64,000 bases of DNA from Alphaproteobacteria bacterium (GTDB lineage Bacteria; Pseudomonadota; Alphaproteobacteria; Rhizobiales; Xanthobacteraceae). This document shows positions 56,410 to 64,000 of this stretch, in pieces. The notes below the pieces were generated by a model that saw only the letters and a program-made list of their open reading frames with translations, ran no database searches and was not told the DNA's origin. Where the stretch lies: NCBI GenBank assembly GCA_026400395.1, contig JAPLPD010000110.1, forward strand, positions 1 through 64,000. Direction: 5' to 3'. The position numbers and the translations under genes were made by a program. Position 1 is the stretch's first letter. The number at the start of each line of letters is the position of its first letter.

Positions 56410-57408
56410 TCAAATCGTTGCGCGCAGACTATCCGCGAAGCTCATATCCACGATTTCGTCATAGCCGACATCGACTTTCAGAATGCCGGCCCCCATCACC
56501 ACGGCCTTGCCGGTATCCCAGACGGCGCGGCTGATCGAGCCGTCCTTGCTCCACATCTCATCGGCGAATGAGCGGTCCATCGTTGCCTTCAGATCGTCGA
56601 GCGCCATGGTGGGGAACTGCTTCTTGGCGATCTCGGCTGCCTCGGCAGGGTTGGCATAAAGGAACTTCGAGGCCTTCATCATGCCGCGCACGAACCCCTT
56701 CACCACCTCCGGCTCCTTGGTGATTGAATCCTTGCGGATGTTGATCGTTGAATAGGCGTAAGGGCCAAGTTCCTTCGGCACGTTGAAGAAGGGCTCGGTC
56801 CAGAACCCTTGCGTGATGCCCTGCTTGATCAGCGGTTCGGTGCTTACGCCGATCGTCGCCGTGCCGGAGCGGACGGCGGCGGGAACGGCGGACGTCGGCA
56901 TTTCGTAGAGCGTCACGTCTTTTTTGACGTCGAGTTTCCACTTCCCCAACAGATATCGCATGATCGAGTTGGGCGTCGCACCGAAGGCGCTCACCGCGAT
57001 GGTCTTGCCCTTGAAGTACGTTGCAAAGTCGCGATCTTTCGGTCCTTGGCCTGTAGCGGCGCAGATGTAGACGTTGCCGCGATCGACGCAGCCGACCACC
57101 GCGCGCAATTCGGCGCCCTTCGCTTTGGCGAAGGCGTTGTGTTCGGGCCCGCCGATGAAGGCGAAAGCCTGGCCGGACAGCACCGCGCTGGTGTGGCCGC
57201 CGCCGGTTTCGATGGTGACGACCTTCACGTCGATGTCGGCTTCGGCGAAGTATCCTTTTGCCATGCCGATGTACATCGGCAGATAGCCGGTCGAATGCAC
57301 CGGCTCGGCCACCAGCAGTTCGTGCTTGGCGGCGCGGGCGATGGAGGGGCTCGCGATCAGTGCGGCTCCGGCGGCCGCTGTGGTGCCGAGGAATGTTCGC
57401 CTGTTCAT
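56410..57408 (-). CDS. ABC transporter substrate-binding protein (NMT1/SsuA-like), copy 1
   Basis: HELLVAEPVHSTGYLPMYIGMAKGYFAEADIDVKVVTIETGGGHTSAVLSGQAFAFIGGPEHNAFAKAKGAELRAVVGCVDRGNVYIC. Confidence 0.9.
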   Translation of the reverse strand: MNRRTFLGTTAAAGAALIASPSIARAAKHELLVAEPVHSTGYLPMYIGMAKGYFAEADIDVKVVTIETGGGHTSAVLSGQAFAFIGGPEHNAFAKAKGAELRAVVGCVDRGNVYICAATGQGPKDRDFATYFKGKTIAVSAFGATPNSIMRYLLGKWKLDVKKDVTLYEMPTSAVPAAVRSGTATIGVSTEPLIKQGITQGFWTEPFFNVPKELGPYAYSTINIRKDSITKEPEVVKGFVRGMMKASKFLYANPAEAAEIAKKQFPTMALDDLKATMDRSFADEMWSKDGSISRAVWDTGKAVVMGAGILKVDVGYDEIVDMSFADSLRATI

Positions 57409-57431
57409 GAGCCCCTCTGTCTATGTGTTGG

Positions 57432-58430
57432 TTACAGACTCGCGCGCAGACCCTCGACAAAGCTCATGTCGATGATCTCTTCATACTTGATGTCGGTCTT
57501 GAGCATTCCCGCGCCCATGACCACGGCTTTGCCGGTTTCCCAGGCTGCCTTGCTAACCAGTCCGTCGGGGCTCCACATCTGGTCGGCGAACGAACGGTCG
57601 AGGGTGGCCTTCAAATCGTCCAGCGCCATGGTCGGGAATTGCTTCTTGGCGACGTCGGCGGCGCCGTCCTTGTCGGCGTAGATGTACTTCAAGCCCTTCA
57701 TCATGCCACGCACGAAACCGCGCACCACCTCGGGCTGCTTCTGGATTGATTCCTGCCGGATGTTGATGGTCGAGTAGGCGTACGGGCCAAGCTCCTTCGG
57801 TACGTTGAAGAAGGGTTCGCTCCAGAGCCCCTGGTTCTTGCCCTGAGCGATCATCGGTTCGGTGACGACGCCGATCGTGGCCTGCCCGCCGCGCACGGCG
57901 GAGGGAACCGCCGAATTCGGTACCTCATGCAGCGTGACGTCGGTCTTGGCGTCCAGATTCCATTTTTTGATCAGATAGCGGGTGATCGCGTTCGGCGTTC
58001 CGCCATAGGGGCCGACGGCGATGCTCTTGCCCTTGAAGTACGCGGGCCAGTCGGTGTTCTTCGGCTCGTTGCCCTTGGTCGCGCAGATATAGATATTGCC
58101 GCGATCGACGCAGTGGACGACACACCGAAGCTCCGCGCCCTTAGCTTTGGCGTAGGCGTTGTGCTCGGGGCCGCCAATGAATGCGAACGCCTGGCCCGAC
58201 AGCACCGCATTGGTGTGGCCGCCGCCGGTTTCGATGGTGACGATCTTCACGTCGATGTCGGCCTCGGCGAAATAGCCCTTCGCCATGGCGATATACATCG
58301 GCAGATAACCGGTCGAGTGCACCGGCTCGGCCACCAGCAGCTCATGCTTGGCGGCGCGCGCGATATAGGGGCTGGTGATGATCGCCGCGCCGGCGGCCGC
58401 CGTCGTGCCGATGAATTTGCGCCTGTCCAT
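57432..58430 (-). CDS. ABC transporter substrate-binding protein, copy 2 (tandem paralog)
   Basis: Same length (332 aa) and near-identical segments to copy 1. Confidence 0.9.
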   Translation of the reverse strand: MDRRKFIGTTAAAGAAIITSPYIARAAKHELLVAEPVHSTGYLPMYIAMAKGYFAEADIDVKIVTIETGGGHTNAVLSGQAFAFIGGPEHNAYAKAKGAELRCVVHCVDRGNIYICATKGNEPKNTDWPAYFKGKSIAVGPYGGTPNAITRYLIKKWNLDAKTDVTLHEVPNSAVPSAVRGGQATIGVVTEPMIAQGKNQGLWSEPFFNVPKELGPYAYSTINIRQESIQKQPEVVRGFVRGMMKGLKYIYADKDGAADVAKKQFPTMALDDLKATLDRSFADQMWSPDGLVSKAAWETGKAVVMGAGMLKTDIKYEEIIDMSFVEGLRASL

Positions 58431-58460
58431 GATGATGACCTTTCTGATGGTATGAAACGA

Positions 58461-59282
58461 CTATTGCCGCGTGCCCTTGCGCAGCAGGCTCTCAAGCCAA
58501 GACACTGCGGCGTACATGATGATGGCGAGCGTCGAGAGTACGAACACCGCGACCCAGACGAGTGCGATGTCGTAAGTCTGGCCGGCGTAGAGGATTTGCC
58601 GCCCCAGCCCGTGCTGTGATGCGATGAATTCGCCAACGATGGCGCCGGTCAGCGCGAGGCCGATGTTGACCCGCAGCACCGAAATCACCCACGGCAGGCA
58701 GAACGGCACGACGAGCTTGCGGAACACCTGCCAGCGCGTGGCGCCGAGCGAATAGAACAGCTTCTCACCGTCTGGATCGAGCGCCTTGACGCCGGCATAG
58801 GTGGTCAGCGTCGAGACCACAAGGGTAAGTGCGGTGGCAATCGCAACCTTCGAGGTCAGGCCCAAGCCGAACACCAGGATGATGAGCGGCGCGAGCGCGA
58901 GTTTCGGAATCGACTCAAAGCAGATGATGTAGGGCTGCGCGACGGCGGCGTAATTGCGCGACCACCAGAACGAGAGGCCGAACAGCGAGCCCGCGGTGGT
59001 GCCGATCAGGAAGCCGAAAATTGTTGAACGGAAGGTGAAGCTGATGTCGGTCCAGGCATCGCCTTCGGTGAAGAAGATTTTTGTCGTCTTCCAGATCGCG
59101 GTGGGCTGCGACCAGAAAAAGCCGTTGATGAAACCGGCGCGGACGCCGATTTCCCATCCGGCAACGACGGTGAGGAGAATGCTGACCTGAACCGCGACAA
59201 TGGCCCACGTCGGCCAGTCCTTCTGCACCGGCAGGCGGCGCACGGGTTTCGCCACGGGCTTCGCCGATGCGCTCTTCGACAC
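58461..59282 (-). CDS. ABC transporter permease (SsuC/TauC type)
   Basis: Multiple TM segments; LYSLGATRWQVFRKLVVPFCLPWVISVLRVNIGLALTGAIVGEFIAS EAA loop. Confidence 0.92.
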   Translation of the reverse strand: MSKSASAKPVAKPVRRLPVQKDWPTWAIVAVQVSILLTVVAGWEIGVRAGFINGFFWSQPTAIWKTTKIFFTEGDAWTDISFTFRSTIFGFLIGTTAGSLFGLSFWWSRNYAAVAQPYIICFESIPKLALAPLIILVFGLGLTSKVAIATALTLVVSTLTTYAGVKALDPDGEKLFYSLGATRWQVFRKLVVPFCLPWVISVLRVNIGLALTGAIVGEFIASQHGLGRQILYAGQTYDIALVWVAVFVLSTLAIIMYAAVSWLESLLRKGTRQ

Positions 59283-59331
59283 ATCGAGATTGGCAAGGCC
59301 GGCGATCCGCTACGTGTCCTGGACGGTCATC

Positions 59332-60108
59332 TCAGGCAGCCTCCTCGAGCGCGGGCGATTTGAGCAGGTCCATGCAATGCTCTTTGATGGCGATGAACCC
59401 AGGCGTCAGGGCGGTCGTGCGCAGGCGCGGGCGCGGCAGCGTGATCGGGATGGTCTCCAGGACGCGGCCGGGGCGCGTGCCCATGACGTGAATTTCGTCT
59501 GACAGATAGATCGCTTCCTCGACGTCATGGGTGATGAACACGACGGTCTTCTGGAAATCGCTCCAGAGTTGCATCAACCATTCCTGCATCTGCAGTTTGG
59601 TCTGGGCATCGAGCGCGCCAAACGGCTCATCGAGCAGGATCACGTCGGTGTCGAACAGCAGCGTCCGCAACAGCGCCGCGCGCTGGCGCATGCCCCCGGA
59701 CAGCGAATTCGGATAAAGGTATTCGAAGCCCGCGAGGCCGTATTTCCGCAGAAGAGGCAGCGCCCGCTCGCGTGCCTGCTTCAGCGGCATACCCTGGACT
59801 TCCATGCCGAGGATTACGTTGTCGAGCACCGTCCGCCACGGCAGCAGCAGATCTTTCTGCAGCATGTAGCCAACCCGGCCAATGATACCGGTGGCGTCCT
59901 CGCCGTCGATCAGCACGCGGCCTTCGGTCGGCTGCAGCAGCCCTGCGATGACGTTGAACAGTGTACTTTTGCCGCAGCCGGATGGGCCGACCAGGCTGAC
60001 GAAACGGCCGGTTTCAATTTTGATGTCGAGCGGCGCGACCGCGCGGAACACGCCGGCGTTCGTTGTGAACGCCATGCCGACCTTCTCGAGTTGCACCTTT
60101 ACAGGCAT
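59332..60108 (-). CDS. ABC transporter ATP-binding protein (SsuB/TauB type)
   Basis: VGPSGCGKSTLFNVIAGLLQP; LSGGMRQRAALLRTLLFDTDVILLDEPFGALDAQTKLQMQEWL. Confidence 0.93.
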   Translation of the reverse strand: MPVKVQLEKVGMAFTTNAGVFRAVAPLDIKIETGRFVSLVGPSGCGKSTLFNVIAGLLQPTEGRVLIDGEDATGIIGRVGYMLQKDLLLPWRTVLDNVILGMEVQGMPLKQARERALPLLRKYGLAGFEYLYPNSLSGGMRQRAALLRTLLFDTDVILLDEPFGALDAQTKLQMQEWLMQLWSDFQKTVVFITHDVEEAIYLSDEIHVMGTRPGRVLETIPITLPRPRLRTTALTPGFIAIKEHCMDLLKSPALEEAA

Positions 60109-60200
60109 CGCCAGTCTCCGCGCATTTGCGAGAGGGCTCACGCAACTGCGAGGACGTTAATGCATTGGCTGTGCCAAGTCGATTAAACAGGCATTTCATA

Positions 60201-60233
60201 CGCTTAGGCGCGACGCTCGGTCGCGCCTAAGCG
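60201..60233. terminator. 13-bp perfect stem-loop downstream of the dehydrogenase gene
   Basis: CGCTTAGGCGCGA-cgctcgg-TCGCGCCTAAGCG; no strong T tract. Confidence 0.5.
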
Positions 60234-60260
60234 GGTGCTGGCGAAAAAAGCGGCAGTCGA

Positions 60261-61163
60261 TCAGCGATCCAGGCGCGCCAGCAGCGCTGAGGTGTCCCAG
60301 CGGCTGCCGCCCATCTTCTGCACCTCGGCGTAGAACTGATCGACCAGCGCCGCAACCGGCAGGTTCGCGCCATTCCGCCGCGCCTCGGCGAGGCAGATCG
60401 ACAAATCCTTGCGCATCCAGTCCACCGCGAAGCCGAAGTCGTACTTGCCCTCCGTCATCGTCTTGTAGCGGTTCTCCATCTGCCACGACTGCGCAGCGCC
60501 CTTGGAGATGGTGGCGATCAGCCCCTCGATGTCGAGGCCGGCCTTCTTGGCGAAGTGGATGCCTTCGGCGAGGCCCTGAACGAGGCCAGCGATGCAAATC
60601 TGGTTGACCATTTTGGCGAGTTGGCCCGAGCCCGACGGCCCCAGCAGCTTGCACATTCGCGCATAGGCCGCGATCACCGGCTCGGAGCGTCCGTACGGCC
60701 CGGCATCGCCGCCGCACATGACGGTGAGCACGCCGTTCTCGGCACCGGCCTGTCCGCCGGAGACCGGCGCGTCAACGAAATCGAAGCCGCGTTTTTTTGC
60801 CTCGGCGTGCAGCGTGCGCGCGATCTCGGCGGAGGCGGTGGTGTGATCGACGAACACCGCGCCCTTCGCCACGCCGTCGAACGCGCCGCTGGCGCCGAGT
60901 GTTACCTCGCGCACGTCGTTGTCGTTGCCGACGCACATCATCACGAAGTCCTGGCCGGCCGCGGCCTCCTTCGGCGTTGCGGCTTTCTTGCCGCCGTATT
61001 GCGCAACCCACTTGTCGGACTTGGCGGCATTGCGATTGTAGACCGTGACCTCGTGGCCGCCCTTGGTCTTGAGATGCCCGGCCATCGGATAACCCATGAC
61101 CCCGAGCCCGAGAAACGCCACTTTCGCCATCGTTCCCTCCGTTTTGCGCGTTGATCCGATCAA
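60261..61163 (-). CDS. NAD(P)-dependent beta-hydroxyacid dehydrogenase (3-hydroxyisobutyrate dehydrogenase family)
   Basis: VAFLGLGVMGYPMAGHL; FVDAPVSGGQAGAENGVLTVMCGG; GSGQLAKMVNQICIAG. Confidence 0.92.
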   Translation of the reverse strand: MIGSTRKTEGTMAKVAFLGLGVMGYPMAGHLKTKGGHEVTVYNRNAAKSDKWVAQYGGKKAATPKEAAAGQDFVMMCVGNDNDVREVTLGASGAFDGVAKGAVFVDHTTASAEIARTLHAEAKKRGFDFVDAPVSGGQAGAENGVLTVMCGGDAGPYGRSEPVIAAYARMCKLLGPSGSGQLAKMVNQICIAGLVQGLAEGIHFAKKAGLDIEGLIATISKGAAQSWQMENRYKTMTEGKYDFGFAVDWMRKDLSICLAEARRNGANLPVAALVDQFYAEVQKMGGSRWDTSALLARLDR

Positions 61164-61236
61164 TAACCGGCGGGCGCGGCGTTGACCATAGCGTCGGCGA
61201 CACTATGGTGGCGCTCAACCTTTACGGGACAGAAAT

Positions 61237-62379
61237 ATGCCGGTTACCAAGGACGATGTGCTTGCAGCGCTGGCTGAGGTCGAGGCGCCAGACGGCAGGC
61301 CGCTGCCGAAGACCGGCGCGCTCTCCGAGATCGTCGCGTCCGACGGCAAGGTGTTTTTCTCGATCACCGTCGATGCTGCCGTGGTGCAGGCTTGGGAAGA
61401 AGTTCGAAAGGTCGCCGAGAAGGTGGTCAAGGCGATGCCCGGCGTCTCCTCGGTCATGGTTGCGCTGACCGCCGAGCGAAAAGGCGGCGCTCCAGCGCCC
61501 GCTGCGCGTCCGCCACAGGGCGCGCCGTCCGGCCGTCCGGCGCATACGCATGGCGGTCAGGCGCAAGGCCCGGCGGGCGTTCCGGGCGTGACCTCGATCA
61601 TCGCCGTCGCCTCCGGCAAAGGCGGCGTCGGCAAATCGACCACCGCGATCAATCTGGCGCTCGGGCTGCGCGATCTCGGCATGAAAGTCGGCGTGCTCGA
61701 TGCCGATATCTACGGGCCGTCGCTGCCGAAGCTGCTGGCGATTCGGGAAAAGCCGGAAACCGTCAACGGCAACCGCCTGAAGCCGATCCAACGCTACGGC
61801 CTCACCGTCATGTCGATCGGCTTCCTGGTCGAGGAGGAGACGCCGATGATCTGGCGCGGGCCGATGGTGATGTCGGCGCTGACCCAGATGCTGCGCGAGG
61901 TCGAGTGGGGCACGCTCGACGTCATGGTGGTCGATATGCCGCCTGGCACCGGCGACGCCCAGCTCACCATGGCGCAGCAGGTACCGCTCAAGGGCGCCGT
62001 CATCGTCTCAACGCCGCAGGATCTCGCGCTGATCGATGCGCGGCGCGGCATCGCCATGTTCAAGCGCGTCAACGTCCCGGTTCTCGGCATCGTCGAGAAC
62101 ATGAGCACGTTCATCTGCCCGAATTGCGGGACGCGCCATGACATCTTCGGCCATGGCGGCGCGCGCCATGAGGCGGAGCGGTTCGGCGTGCCGTTCCTGG
62201 GCGAGGTTCCGCTCGACATGGCGATCCGCGAGACGTCGGATGCGGGTTTGCCGATCGTCGCGACCCAGCCCGACGGCCCGCATGCGGCGGCCTATCGCGC
62301 CATCGCGGCGAATGTCCGCGACCAGCTCGGTCCAGGCGGTCCATCCAAGGCCGCGCCGAGGATCGTGGTCGACTCCTGA
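61237..62379 (+). CDS. apbC: Mrp/NBP35-family Fe-S cluster carrier ATPase
   Basis: VASGKGGVGKSTTAINLALGLRDLGMKVGVLDADIYGPSLP; VENMSTFICPNCGTRHDIFGHGGAR. Confidence 0.94.
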   Translation: MPVTKDDVLAALAEVEAPDGRPLPKTGALSEIVASDGKVFFSITVDAAVVQAWEEVRKVAEKVVKAMPGVSSVMVALTAERKGGAPAPAARPPQGAPSGRPAHTHGGQAQGPAGVPGVTSIIAVASGKGGVGKSTTAINLALGLRDLGMKVGVLDADIYGPSLPKLLAIREKPETVNGNRLKPIQRYGLTVMSIGFLVEEETPMIWRGPMVMSALTQMLREVEWGTLDVMVVDMPPGTGDAQLTMAQQVPLKGAVIVSTPQDLALIDARRGIAMFKRVNVPVLGIVENMSTFICPNCGTRHDIFGHGGARHEAERFGVPFLGEVPLDMAIRETSDAGLPIVATQPDGPHAAAYRAIAANVRDQLGPGGPSKAAPRIVVDS

Positions 62380-62499
62380 AGCCCGCTGCCGGATTAACGA
62401 AAGTGTGAGCCGCGCGTCGGCGTTCCGCCTTGCGCGCCGAAGTTCGGCGCAGCATTGTCCGCCCGGCCAAGCTGCTTCGTTCGCCAAGAGCGATTCTAG

Positions 62500-63606
<1,107 letters not shown>

Positions 63607-63629
63607 GCGCAGCGGCGCGCCAGATCGAC

Positions 63630-63663
63630 AGCCCCGTCCGGCTCGCCGGGCGGGGCTTTTTTT
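63630..63663 (+). terminator. Rho-independent terminator
   Basis: AGCCCCGTCCGG-ctcg-CCGGGCGGGGCT followed by a T-run. Confidence 0.85.
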
Positions 63664-63839
63664 CGCCGATTGTTTCGAGCCGCCGGGGGCCGCGGGGTTC
63701 TCACCCCACTTTCAACGTTCCACGAAGCGGTGCAGACTATGGGTCCCGTCATGGCTGCGGCCATGCCCAAAGAGGGCTCAAAAGCACGGGACACGCAGGG
63801 GCGGGCACGGCCCGCGGAAAAACAGGGAGGGTAACAGCA

Positions 63840-64000
63840 TGAAGCGTCGTCAATTTCTGAAGGCCGCGGGTGTGGGTCTTGCCGCGTCCACCGCGGTTGC
63901 CGCGCCGGCCATCGCGCAATCGATGCCGAGCATCAAATGGCGCATGCCGTGCAGCTGGCCGAAATCGCTCGAGACGATCTACGGCGGCGCCGACATGATG
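63840..64000 (+). CDS. Second TRAP solute-binding protein (DctP family), truncated by window end
   Basis: [54 protein letters not shown], close to the gene at 62518. Confidence 0.85.

Overview
High-GC alphaproteobacterial chromosome segment (gene content resembles Hyphomicrobiales/Bradyrhizobiaceae-Xanthobacteraceae; this assignment is an inference). I see no rRNA, tRNA or CRISPR array. The window divides into five parts. (1) About 0.1-13 kb is a phosphate-limitation neighbourhood: GT4 glycosyltransferase, PmtA-like methyltransferase, DUF962/Mpo1-like membrane protein, membrane-anchored class III aminotransferase, phosphatidylserine decarboxylase, PhoU, PlcP/LpxH-like phosphoesterase, SMR protein, PhoD, a PhoA-type phosphatase, and a Pit transporter broken by a 1-nt frameshift. 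PHO-box-like 11-bp-periodic 7-mers precede several of these genes. (2) About 13-34 kb is a catabolic/transport island. It holds an amidohydrolase, a TPP enzyme, TctC proteins, and a compact divergent pair of operons: LivKHMGF, KRCGH-type lyase, HyuB, HyuA and isochorismatase on the minus strand; LeuC-like, LeuD-like, flavin monooxygenase, TctC and maleate-isomerase-like on the plus strand. No regulator gene is visible in it. (3) About 34-48 kb is a full C-P lyase phosphonate locus (phnE, D, C, M, hexapeptide transferase, phnF, then phnGHIJ, GNAT, phnKLMN, then a DUF1045 2H-phosphoesterase-like gene) with two phnM paralogs and no PhnP. (4) About 48-55.6 kb has housekeeping and miscellaneous genes, including a caspase-fold protein that lacks the catalytic Cys and carries an in-frame amber codon. 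(5) About 55.6-64 kb has a Tau/Ssu-type ABC system with tandem duplicated substrate-binding proteins, an isochorismatase-family hydrolase, a beta-hydroxyacid dehydrogenase, an Mrp ATPase and tandem TRAP DctP proteins. The best candidates for something undescribed are the 18-34 kb divergent catabolic cluster, the phosphate-stress lipid locus with its aminotransferase/Mpo1-like/PSD trio, and the DUF1045 protein as a possible PhnP replacement.
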